This document shows positions 17,368 through 24,935 of a stretch of DNA of 64,000 nucleotides, one piece after another. Source of the stretch: Streptomyces liliiviolaceus. Lineage in GTDB: Bacteria > Actinomycetota > Actinomycetes > Streptomycetales > Streptomycetaceae. Numbering within the stretch: position 1 is the stretch's first letter; the number at the start of each line of letters is the position of its first letter. Where the stretch lies: the NCBI RefSeq assembly GCF_018070025.1, contig NZ_JAGPYQ010000002.1:496001-560000 (forward strand), written 5' to 3'. The translations under genes were made by a program, and so were the position numbers. Under the pieces are notes generated by a model. The model made no database searches and had not been told where the DNA came from. It saw only the letters and a program-made list of their open reading frames with translations.

Positions 17368-19029
17368 ATGCACGCTGCGGTTACTGACTCTGTTCACTCC
17401 TTGTGCGACGACTACGTCACCCGCCACGCGGACCTGGACCCGGTCGCCGCCACCGTCCGGGGCATCCCCGGCCAGGAGAGCCGGCTCACCGACTACTCGC
17501 CCGAGGGCCACCGGGCCCGCGCCGGCCTGAACGCCGCGGCGCTGCGCGCCGTGGCGGCCGCCCGGCCGCGGGACGCCACCGAGGCCACCGCCCGGACGGT
17601 CTTCACCGAACGCGTGGGCATGGAGAGGGAGATCCACGAGGCCGGGCTCGACGGCGCCGCGCTCAACGTCATCGAGAGCCCGATGCAGCTCCTGCGCTCG
17701 GTCTTCGACCTCATGCCCACCCGCACCCCGGCCGACTGGGCGGTCATCGCGTCCCGGCTGGCCCGATTACCGCAGGCCGTGACAGGCCTTCAGGAAGGCC
17801 TGCGACACGCCGCCTCCCACGGCACGGTGGCGGCACTGCGCCAGGTCACGGGGTGTGCCGAGCAGTGCGACAGCTGGGCTGCGGGGTACTTCCCCGCACT
17901 GACCGCCGACGCCGACGTGCCGGCCGCGCTCCGCGCCGACCTGGACGCGGGCGCGCGGGCGGCCTCCGAGGCCTACTCCGCACTGGGCCGCTTCCTGCGC
18001 GACGAACTGGCCCCGGCCGCGCCGGTCCGGGACGCCGTCGGCGCCGACACCTACCGGCTGTGGCTCCGCTACTTCACCGGTGCCGCCCTGGACCCGGTCG
18101 AGGTCCACGCCTGGGGCTGGCAGGAGTTCCTCGCCATCGAGGCCGAACTGCGGCAGGTGGCCGACCGGATCGCGCCAGGCGCCGGACCGCGCGGGGCGGC
18201 CGCCGCGCTGAATGCGGATCCGGCCTACCGGGTGGAAGGGGCGGAGGCCTTCCGGCGCTGGGCACAGGATCTCTGCGACACGGCGTCGGCAGAGCTGCGC
18301 GGGTCGCGTTTCGACATCCCCGCGCCGCTGGCGACACTGGAGTGCCGGATCGCGCCGGCGGGCGGCGGCACGTACTACACCGGCCCCTCGGACGACCTCT
18401 CCCGGCCGGGCCGGGTGTGGTGGTCGCTGCCCGCGGGCCGGACCCACCACCCGACCTGGCGCAAGGTCACCACCGTGTATCACGAGGGCGTCCCCGGCCA
18501 TCACCTGCAGGTCGGCACCGCCGTGCTCCAGGCCGGCCGGCTCAACCGTTTCCAGCGCCTGCTGTGCCATGTCTCGGCCCACAGCGAGGGCTGGGCCCTG
18601 TACGCGGAGCGGCTGATGAGGGAACTGGGCCACCTCAAGGACGACGCCGCCCTCATGGGCATGCTGGACGCGCAACTGTTCCGCGCGGCACGGGTGGTCA
18701 TCGACACCGGCATGCACCTCGAACTGCCCGTTCCGGCCGGCGTCGGCTTCCACGAGGGGGAACGCTGGACGCCCGAGCTGGGCCGGGACTTCCTGCTGAC
18801 CCGCACGCTCATCGATCCGGGCGGTGTGGACGAGGAGATCGACCGTTACCTGGGCTGGCCGGGCCAGGCCCCCTCGTACAAGCTCGGCGAGCGGGTGTGG
18901 CGCGCCGCCCGCGACGAGGCCCGCCGCCGCCACGGTGCGGGGTTCGACGCCAGGGCGTTCCACACGCGCGCGCTGGGGCTGGGCGCCATGGGTCTGGACA
19001 CGCTGCGCGAAAGTCTGGCGGCCCTGTGA
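17368..19029 (+). CDS. DUF885 family protein (probable metal-dependent hydrolase/peptidase)
   Basis: A 553-residue DUF885 protein. The family marker HEGVPGHH (H372, E373, H378, H379) is an HExxxHH-type metal-binding motif. The typical later segments (SAHSEGWALYAERLM, LLTRTLIDPG, YKLGERVW) are present at normal spacing, so it looks complete. DUF885 proteins resemble zinc peptidases, and their natural substrates are mostly unknown. No signal peptide is visible, so it should be cytoplasmic. It is the first gene of the rightward operon. Codon 134 is TTA (17767-17769), predicting dependence on bldA tRNA. It may cleave a peptide intermediate or a protecting aminoacyl group. Its Shine-Dalgarno is weak. 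Confidence 0.85.
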   Translation: MHAAVTDSVHSLCDDYVTRHADLDPVAATVRGIPGQESRLTDYSPEGHRARAGLNAAALRAVAAARPRDATEATARTVFTERVGMEREIHEAGLDGAALNVIESPMQLLRSVFDLMPTRTPADWAVIASRLARLPQAVTGLQEGLRHAASHGTVAALRQVTGCAEQCDSWAAGYFPALTADADVPAALRADLDAGARAASEAYSALGRFLRDELAPAAPVRDAVGADTYRLWLRYFTGAALDPVEVHAWGWQEFLAIEAELRQVADRIAPGAGPRGAAAALNADPAYRVEGAEAFRRWAQDLCDTASAELRGSRFDIPAPLATLECRIAPAGGGTYYTGPSDDLSRPGRVWWSLPAGRTHHPTWRKVTTVYHEGVPGHHLQVGTAVLQAGRLNRFQRLLCHVSAHSEGWALYAERLMRELGHLKDDAALMGMLDAQLFRAARVVIDTGMHLELPVPAGVGFHEGERWTPELGRDFLLTRTLIDPGGVDEEIDRYLGWPGQAPSYKLGERVWRAARDEARRRHGAGFDARAFHTRALGLGAMGLDTLRESLAAL

Positions 19030-19354
19030 ACGACCATTCCGTTTGAGGCTCCTCGCCCACGCAGGACAGCGGCGGAGTATCCGAACATCGCGCAGGCCAT
19101 GCGGTCGATCCACGAAAGGGGCAGCATATGCATTTCTCGCGGAACTGTATTGCGGCCCCGTTCCGGAGAGAAAATCCGCGGCTCCACCAATCCGGCGCCG
19201 ACCCGGTGTCGAATAACGGGAGACACTGCCACCCGCTCATATCTGTTCTCCGCAGGTCTCTTCAGGACTCTTAAGATCCCTTCAGGCGCGCAACCGCCGC
19301 TTCACCGGCATGCGGCTGCCCCGAAAGAATCCAGGAATTGGCGGTACGGGCACC
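19030..19354. promoter_or_regulatory. 325-bp gap with direct repeats upstream of the free adenylation gene
   Basis: No credible gene is seen. At 19261-19290 there are three 10-bp direct units beginning TTCAGGACTC, TTAAGATCCC and TTCAGGCGCG, about 65 bp before the chosen start of the adenylation gene. The gap suggests that the genes from the adenylation enzyme onward have their own promoter. Operator function is a guess from position and periodicity. Confidence 0.35.
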
Positions 19355-20857
19355 ATGCTCGATTTCCTCGCGCAGGACATCCTCGCGCACGACCGGCGCA
19401 CCCCGGACGCCCCGGCGCTGCTGTGGAACGGCACCACGCTCACCTACGGCGAGCTGGCCGCGCTCGCGGACACGGCCGCCGTCCGGCTGGCCGGGCCGGA
19501 CCTCCACGGGGACGCCCCCCTGGCGGTCCGCGCGGTGAAGTCCCCCGCGTCGATCGCCCTGGTGCTGGCGTGTCTGCTCGCCCGGCGGACCGTGCTGCTG
19601 CTCTCCCCCGACCTGGGCCGGCTGGCCGCGGCCCGGCTGGCGGAGCGGGCGGGCTGCGTCGGCCTTCTGGTGCCGGGCCCGGACGCAGAGGCCTCGTTCG
19701 AACCGGTCCCGGTGCCCGCCCGGCCGGCGCCGGCCGGCTCCGCCCTGCTGCTCACCACCTCGGGCTCGACGAAACTGCCGAAGACCGTCCGGCTGAGCCA
19801 CACCGCGCTGGACCGGTTCACCCGCTGGGCCGGGAGCGCCTTCCCGCTCGGCACCGGCCACCGTGTGCTCAGCTACGCCCCGCTGAACTTCGACCTCAGC
19901 CTGTTCGACGTCTGGGCGACCCTGCGGCACGGCGGCTGTGTGATCCCGGTGGACCCCGGCCGGGCCGCCGACCCGCGCCACCTGACGGGGCTGCTCAGGG
20001 AGACCCGACCCGAGGTCGTCCAGGCGGTGCCGATGCTGTTCCGGCTGCTGGCCGGGGCCGGGCCGGACGCGGAGCCCTTCACCTCGGTCCGCCATGTGCT
20101 GCTCACCGGCGAGCACTCCCCGCGATCCCTGCGCGGCCGGCTCGCCCGGCTCTTTCCCCGGGCCGAGTTCCACAACGTGTACGGCTGCACGGAGACCAAC
20201 GACAGCCTGCTGTACTCCTGCGGCGCGCGGGAGGCGGCCGACCTGGAGACGCTGCCGCTGGGCGGTCCGCTGCCGGGCGCCCGTGTCCGGCTGGTGAGCG
20301 ACGGCCGGGAACTGGACGGGCCGGGCATCGGCGAACTGTTCGTGCACACCCCGTTCCAGGCGGACGGGTACCTGGGCGCGGAGGACGGCGACGACCGGTT
20401 CGTACGCCCCGCTCCGGGCACCTCGGAGCCGGTCTGGTTCCGGACCGGCGATCTGGTCCGGCGCGACGGCGAGGGCCGGTTGACCCTGGTCGGACGCGAC
20501 GACTTCCAGGTGAAGGTGGGCGGCGTCCGGGTCAGCCCGGAGGCGGTGGAGCAGGTGGCGCAGAGCCACCCCGAGGTCATGGAGGCCGCGGTGGTCGCGC
20601 TCGCGGCGCCCGGCCCCGACGCCCGGCTGCACGCCCTGGTACGGGTGGCCCCCGACTGCGCGGTCACCGGTCTGCAACTGCTCACGCACTGCTCCGCCTG
20701 GCTGCCCCGGGCGGCCGTCCCCACCGTCCATCTCACCCGCGAACCACTGCCCACCGGCATCACCGGCAAGGTCGACCGCGCCCGGGTGCGGTCCGTCCTG
20801 GCGGCCAGGCAGCACGCCCGGCCGAACCGACCCACTCAACCGGAGTCCTCAGCATGA
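19355..20857 (+). CDS. Free-standing adenylation enzyme (amino acid-AMP ligase)
   Basis: A 500-residue stand-alone adenylation domain with no carrier attached. It has A3 TTSGSTKLPKTVRL, A5 VYGCTETND, A7 FRTGDLVRRD, A8 GRDDFQVKVGGVRVSPEAVE, and A10 TGITGKVDR with the catalytic lysine. An Asp at the amino-group-binding position lies in NFDLSLFDVW. It probably loads an amino acid onto the small carrier encoded immediately after, whose ATG overlaps its TGA. Candidates are 3-methylaspartate from the glutamate mutase in the same operon, as with VinN of vicenistatin, or a proline-type residue oxidised by the downstream flavoprotein, as with PltF. The ATG giving MLDFLAQD was preferred; an in-frame ATG 45 bp upstream is possible. 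Confidence 0.9.
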   Translation: MLDFLAQDILAHDRRTPDAPALLWNGTTLTYGELAALADTAAVRLAGPDLHGDAPLAVRAVKSPASIALVLACLLARRTVLLLSPDLGRLAAARLAERAGCVGLLVPGPDAEASFEPVPVPARPAPAGSALLLTTSGSTKLPKTVRLSHTALDRFTRWAGSAFPLGTGHRVLSYAPLNFDLSLFDVWATLRHGGCVIPVDPGRAADPRHLTGLLRETRPEVVQAVPMLFRLLAGAGPDAEPFTSVRHVLLTGEHSPRSLRGRLARLFPRAEFHNVYGCTETNDSLLYSCGAREAADLETLPLGGPLPGARVRLVSDGRELDGPGIGELFVHTPFQADGYLGAEDGDDRFVRPAPGTSEPVWFRTGDLVRRDGEGRLTLVGRDDFQVKVGGVRVSPEAVEQVAQSHPEVMEAAVVALAAPGPDARLHALVRVAPDCAVTGLQLLTHCSAWLPRAAVPTVHLTREPLPTGITGKVDRARVRSVLAARQHARPNRPTQPESSA

Positions 20858-21135
20858 GCCTGCGGCACGAGATCACGCATCACATCGTCGCCACCTACCT
20901 GCCCGACACCTCCGCCGCGGACCTGGAGCCGTCGCTGGACCTGTTCGACACGGGGGTGGTCAACAGCCTCCAACTGCTGGAGCTCATCGGCTGGCTGCGG
21001 GAGCGCTACCGCCTCCCGGTCGAGGACCTGGACCTGTCGCTCCGGTCCTTCCGGTCGGTGGCGGCCATCCAGGACCTCATCGAGACGAACACGCCCACGG
21101 GCGCCGGTGGCGCCACCGGCGGAAAGACGCACTAG
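20854..21135 (+). CDS. Free-standing acyl/peptidyl carrier protein
   Basis: A 93-residue carrier protein. The phosphopantetheine site is Ser38 in TGVVNSLQLLELI, with Asn in place of the usual Asp before the serine, as in some discrete carriers of the DltC or methoxymalonyl-ACP type. It is flanked by helices of normal length and a Gly/Thr tail. It overlaps the adenylation gene by 4 bp, strongly suggesting a dedicated pair. The tethered aminoacyl group would be the substrate of the acyl-CoA-dehydrogenase-like enzyme encoded downstream and perhaps of the ectoine-synthase-like cupin. Confidence 0.9.
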   Translation: MSLRHEITHHIVATYLPDTSAADLEPSLDLFDTGVVNSLQLLELIGWLRERYRLPVEDLDLSLRSFRSVAAIQDLIETNTPTGAGGATGGKTH

Positions 21136-21144
21136 GGGAAAGAC

Positions 21145-21522
21145 ATGCTGATACGCACGAAGGAAGAGGCTCCGGTCGTCGAGTGGGGCAACGGCCTGAG
21201 CCACCGCCTGCTGCTGCAGGCCGACCGGATGGGCTTCTCCTTCTGTCACACCGTGGTACGGGCGGGCACGAAGTCCCGCCTTGAGTACCGCAGGCACCTT
21301 GAGGCCTGCTACTGCATCACCGGTCAGGGATGGATCTCCCTGCCCGACGGGAGCGCCACCCATGAACTGCGTCCGGGGGTCCTCTACGCCCTGGACCGGC
21401 ACGACGCGCACTTCCTGATCGCGGCGCCGGACGCCGACCTGGAGCTGATCAGCGTCTTCAACCCGGCTCTGCAGGGCGGCGAACGGCACAACCTGGACCA
21501 GGACGAGTTCTCGCACTACTGA
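21145..21522 (+). CDS. Ectoine-synthase-like cupin (EctC homologue)
   Basis: A 125-residue single-domain cupin that lines up with EctC along its whole length: MGFSF, RAGTKS, RRHLEACYCITGQG, LYALDRHDAHFL and VFNPAL. The iron ligands known for EctC (Glu57, Tyr85, His93) have counterparts in E53, Y81 and H89, and the substrate-binding Glu/His pair near the C-terminus is kept as E113 and H115. A Ser stands where EctC has Cys105. EctC closes N-acetyl-diaminobutyrate into a cyclic amidine with loss of water. No ectA, ectB or ectD lies nearby, so this copy probably closes a ring on a pathway intermediate. The Shine-Dalgarno AGGGGAAA is 5 bp before the ATG. Confidence 0.9.
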   Translation: MLIRTKEEAPVVEWGNGLSHRLLLQADRMGFSFCHTVVRAGTKSRLEYRRHLEACYCITGQGWISLPDGSATHELRPGVLYALDRHDAHFLIAAPDADLELISVFNPALQGGERHNLDQDEFSHY

Positions 21523-21523
21523 C

Positions 21524-21603
21524 GAGCCACCGGACCGACGAGCCACTGAACCGACGGACCACTGGACCGACGGACAACTGGACCGACGAACCACTGAACT
21601 GAC
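21524..21603. repeat. Five 16-bp tandem repeats
   Basis: Five imperfect 16-bp units of the form GAGCCACCGGACCGAC run head to tail from just after the cupin stop codon. They are followed by a shorter degenerate copy up to the acyl-CoA-dehydrogenase-like gene. They leave a 119-bp spacer in an otherwise tightly packed operon. Function unknown; they could be an attenuator, an mRNA-processing or stability element, or replication slippage. Confidence 0.85.
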
Positions 21604-21641
21604 AGGTCACCGACCACTGACGAGTTGCTGACGGGGTCACC

Positions 21642-22820
21642 ATGAGGCACTGGACAGACGAGCAGAGGGCGCTGCGGTCCACCGCGGAGGCCGTCGGCGC
21701 GGACCTGGGCGCCGGACACGCGGAGCGGGACGCCCGCGGCGAGTTCGCGTGGGACGGCTGGAGACACCTGCGCGAGATCGGGCTCCTCGGGACGCCGTTC
21801 GACAGTTCCTGGGGCGGCTCGGGCCTCGATCTGCCGACCGTGATGTACGTCTTCGAGGGGCTGGGGTACCGCTGCCCCGACGCCGGGCTCGTCTTCTCCG
21901 CGTGCACGCACATCGTCAGCACCGGCGTTCCCCTCCAGCGGTTCGGTACGAAGGAGCTGAAGGCGGCGTACCTGCCGAAGGTGTGCGCGGGCGACGTGAT
22001 CGGGGCGCACGCGATCACCGAGCCGGACGGCGGCTCGGACGTGCTGGCGATGCGCACCACGGCCAGGCGGGAGGGCGAGGAGTTCGTGCTCGACGGCAAC
22101 AAGGCCTTCGTGACCAACGGCCCGATCGCCGACCTCGTGGTGGTGTACGCCCGTACCGGGGCTGCCGGGCAGCTCGACGGCATCACGGCGTTCCTGGTCC
22201 CGACGGACACCGCGGGGGTGGCGCACGGCCGCCCCCTGACGAAGATGGGCCTGCGCACCTCACCGCTGTGCGAACTCTTCCTGTCGGACGTCCGGATACC
22301 CCGCTCGCATGTGCTAGGCACGGTGGGCTCCGGGTTCCTGGTCCTCGACGAGGTCATGAAGTGGGAGATCCTGTGCGGCTTCGCCGGGATCCTCGGCGAG
22401 ATGCAGCACCGGCTGGAGCGCTGTGTCGAACACGCCCGCGGCCGCCGTCAGTTCGGCCGGCACATCGGTGCCAACCAGGCGGTCTCGCACCGCATCGTCG
22501 ACATGCAGATCGGCCTGGAGACCTCCAGGAAGTGGCTCTACGACACGGCGGACAAGTTCACCGCCGGCCGGAGCGTCGCCACCGACCTGGCCATCACCAA
22601 GCTCGTGGTGAGCGAGGCCAACGTCTCCTCCGCGCTGGCCGCCGTTCAGATCTTCGGGGGACACGGCTACACGGCGGAGTACGGCCTCGAAGGGGACCTG
22701 CGGAACGCGGTCGCCGGAACGATCTACTCGGGCACCTCCGAGATCCAGCGCGAGCGGCTGGCGGCCTTCCTCGGGCTGTCCCGGGCCGCCGCCCACGGTG
22801 TGAAGGAGCGGACGACATGA
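21642..22820 (+). CDS. Acyl-CoA dehydrogenase-like flavoprotein, probable carrier-bound substrate
   Basis: A 392-residue FAD enzyme with a full acyl-CoA dehydrogenase fold: AITEPDGGSD, FVTNGPIADLVVV, RRQFGRHIGANQAVSH and QIFGGHGYTAEYGLEGDLR. The Glu of the usual IYEGTSEIQR motif is Ser here (IYSGTSEIQ), so the standard catalytic base is missing. A Glu lies instead at E242 (MKWEILCGF), the position of the base in isovaleryl-CoA dehydrogenase and in prolyl-carrier oxidases such as PltE and RedW. With the upstream adenylation and carrier genes this suggests alpha,beta-oxidation of a carrier-bound aminoacyl group. Its TGA overlaps the next ATG. Confidence 0.9.
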   Translation: MRHWTDEQRALRSTAEAVGADLGAGHAERDARGEFAWDGWRHLREIGLLGTPFDSSWGGSGLDLPTVMYVFEGLGYRCPDAGLVFSACTHIVSTGVPLQRFGTKELKAAYLPKVCAGDVIGAHAITEPDGGSDVLAMRTTARREGEEFVLDGNKAFVTNGPIADLVVVYARTGAAGQLDGITAFLVPTDTAGVAHGRPLTKMGLRTSPLCELFLSDVRIPRSHVLGTVGSGFLVLDEVMKWEILCGFAGILGEMQHRLERCVEHARGRRQFGRHIGANQAVSHRIVDMQIGLETSRKWLYDTADKFTAGRSVATDLAITKLVVSEANVSSALAAVQIFGGHGYTAEYGLEGDLRNAVAGTIYSGTSEIQRERLAAFLGLSRAAAHGVKERTT

Positions 22821-23566
22821 CGACCGAGATCCGCACGGGGCTGCGGCCCACCCGGTTCCTGGACCACGAGTCCCCGGTGGTGCGGGAGTTCGTCCGCGAA
22901 GCCCTGCGCACGACGGAGCCCGGCAACCCGGTGGATGCGGCCGTGGCCCTCTACTACGCCGTCCGCGACGGCATCCGCTACGACGTGTACGACTGCGACC
23001 TGTCCGCCGACGGCCTGCGGGCCAGCAGCGTCATCGAACGCGGCGCCGGGTTCTGCGTCCACAAGTCCCTCGTGTACGCCGCCGCGGTACGCGTCGTGGG
23101 CATCGAGAGCCGGCTCGTCTACGCGGACGTGCGCAACCATCTCGCCTCGCCCCGGCTGCGCACGCTGATGGGCGGTGACGTCTTCCGCTTCCACAGCCTG
23201 ACCTCCGTACGGCTCAACGGGGCCTGGGTCAGGGCGACTCCGGTGTTCAACGCACTGCTGTGCACGCTGTACGGCATCAAGCCGCTCGACTTCGACGGAC
23301 GGGCGGACAGCTACTACCACCCCTACGACGCGCAGGGCCGTCGCCACATGGAGTTCCTGGCCATGCGGGGCGAGTTCGACGACTTCCCGTACGCGGAGGT
23401 CGTCGGCGGCATCCGGCAGGCGCACCCCCTGCTGTTCGCGGGCTCGCACACCACGACCGCGGGCTCGCTCGTGTCCGAAGCGACCGGGGCGGCCGAGACG
23501 CCCGGGACGACCAAGCCGACCGGGCTGACCGGGCCGACCGGCACGGCCCCGGTGGAGGGACCCTGA
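22817..23566 (+). CDS. Transglutaminase-like superfamily protein
   Basis: A 249-residue papain-like/transglutaminase fold protein. Cys80 (GAGFCVHKS) and His126 (FRFHSL) fit the catalytic dyad. The Asp that normally follows is replaced in WVRATPVFN, a variant seen in some bacterial transglutaminase-like proteins. Members make or break amide bonds. Here it could transfer an aminoacyl group from the carrier to an amine, or hydrolyse an amide. The last 40 residues are a low-complexity Thr/Gly/Pro tail built from short DNA repeats. AAGGAGCGG precedes the ATG, which overlaps the previous stop. Confidence 0.82.
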   Translation: MTTEIRTGLRPTRFLDHESPVVREFVREALRTTEPGNPVDAAVALYYAVRDGIRYDVYDCDLSADGLRASSVIERGAGFCVHKSLVYAAAVRVVGIESRLVYADVRNHLASPRLRTLMGGDVFRFHSLTSVRLNGAWVRATPVFNALLCTLYGIKPLDFDGRADSYYHPYDAQGRRHMEFLAMRGEFDDFPYAEVVGGIRQAHPLLFAGSHTTTAGSLVSEATGAAETPGTTKPTGLTGPTGTAPVEGP

Positions 23567-23567
23567 C

Positions 23568-24935
23568 ATGCGAAGGACGAAGTTCCTGCTGGGTGAGGAA
23601 GACACGCCCACGCACTGGTACAACCTCGCGGCGGACCTCCCCGGAGGCCCGTTGCACGCCGCCCTCAACCCCGCGACCCGGGAGCCGCTGACCCGCGCGG
23701 AGATGGCGGCCACCATGCCCGAGCCGCTGATCGACCAGGAGTTGAGCACCGCCCGGGAGATCGAGATACCCGAGGAGGTGCGCCGCGTGTACACCTTGTG
23801 GCGCCCCTCCCCCCTGATCCGGGCGCACCGGCTGGAGCGTGCCCTGGACACCCCTGCCCGGATCTACTACAAGTACGAGGGCGGCGCCCCGACCGGCAGC
23901 CACAAGCCCAACACCGGTATTCCGCAGGCGTATTACAACAAGCTGGCGGGCCGCACCGGGCTGGTCACCGAGACCGGCGCCGGTCAGTGGGGCAGCGCGG
24001 CGGCCCTGGGCGCGGCGTTCTTCGGCATGACCGCCAAGGTCTTCATGGTCAAGGTGAGTCATCAGCAGAAGCCCTACCGCCGGGCGCTGATGGAGACCTA
24101 CGGCACCGAGTGCGTGGCGAGCCCCAGCACACGGACGGCGGTGGGCCGCAAGATCCTCGCCGACGACCCGGACAGCCCCGGCAGCCTCGGCATCGCCACC
24201 TCCGAGGCGCTGGAGACGGCCGCCGGAGACCCGTCGCTGGGGTACGTGCTCGGCAGCGCCGCCAACCATGTGCTGCTGCACCAGACCGTGATCGGCCAGG
24301 AGGCCGTGCGGCAGATGGAACTGGCCGAGGACCACCCGGACGTCGTCATCGGCTGTGCGGGCGGCGGCAGCAACCTGGCCGGGCTGGCCTTCCCGTTCCT
24401 CGGCGCCCGGCTGAGGGGAGGCAGGCCCGTACGGATCATCGCCGTGGAGCCGGCCGCCTGCCCCACCCTGACCCGGGGCACGATCGCCTACGACTACGCC
24501 GACTCGGCCGGGCTCGGCCCGCTGTTCCGGATGCACACCCTCGGCCACGGCTTCGTACCGCCGCCGGTGCACGCCGGGGGGCTGCGGGCCCACGGGATCG
24601 GTCCTGCGGTGAGCCGGGCCGTCGAGGACGGGCTGATCGAGGCGACGGCCGTGGGCCAGGTCGCCTGCCTGGAAGCCGGCGTCCGGTTCGCCCGTACCGA
24701 GGGCGTCCTGCCGGCCCCGGAGTCCACCCACGCCCTCAGGGTCGCCATCGACGAGGCGCTGCGCTGCCGCGAGGAGGGCCGCTCCCGGACCATCCTGTTC
24801 GGCCTGTCCGGGCACGGGCACTTCGATCTGGCGGCCTATCAGAAGTACGCCGCGGGTGAGCTGACCGACGGCGAGGCCGACAGCCACGGGCTGGCGCTGG
24901 CCGCCGCGGGCATCCCGGGGGCGAGGGTGGCATGA
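23568..24935 (+). CDS. TrpB2-like PLP enzyme (tryptophan synthase beta-like)
   Basis: A 455-residue fold-type II PLP enzyme of the TrpB2 branch (longer N-terminus than TrpB1). The PLP lysine is K113 in GSHKPNTG, the phosphate loop is GCAGGGSNLAG, and TETGAGQWG is kept. TrpB-type enzymes replace the beta-OH or beta-phosphate of serine-like substrates with a nucleophile. No trpA or indole genes are near, so it likely makes a non-protein amino acid for this pathway. It starts 1 bp after the previous stop, with GGAGGG upstream, and its own stop overlaps the ATP-grasp start. Confidence 0.92.
   Translation: MRRTKFLLGEEDTPTHWYNLAADLPGGPLHAALNPATREPLTRAEMAATMPEPLIDQELSTAREIEIPEEVRRVYTLWRPSPLIRAHRLERALDTPARIYYKYEGGAPTGSHKPNTGIPQAYYNKLAGRTGLVTETGAGQWGSAAALGAAFFGMTAKVFMVKVSHQQKPYRRALMETYGTECVASPSTRTAVGRKILADDPDSPGSLGIATSEALETAAGDPSLGYVLGSAANHVLLHQTVIGQEAVRQMELAEDHPDVVIGCAGGGSNLAGLAFPFLGARLRGGRPVRIIAVEPAACPTLTRGTIAYDYADSAGLGPLFRMHTLGHGFVPPPVHAGGLRAHGIGPAVSRAVEDGLIEATAVGQVACLEAGVRFARTEGVLPAPESTHALRVAIDEALRCREEGRSRTILFGLSGHGHFDLAAYQKYAAGELTDGEADSHGLALAAAGIPGARVA

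Noticed and set aside
21145..21522. Ectoine biosynthesis cluster
   Set aside because: Only an EctC-like gene is present; no diaminobutyrate acetyltransferase, transaminase or hydroxylase is near.
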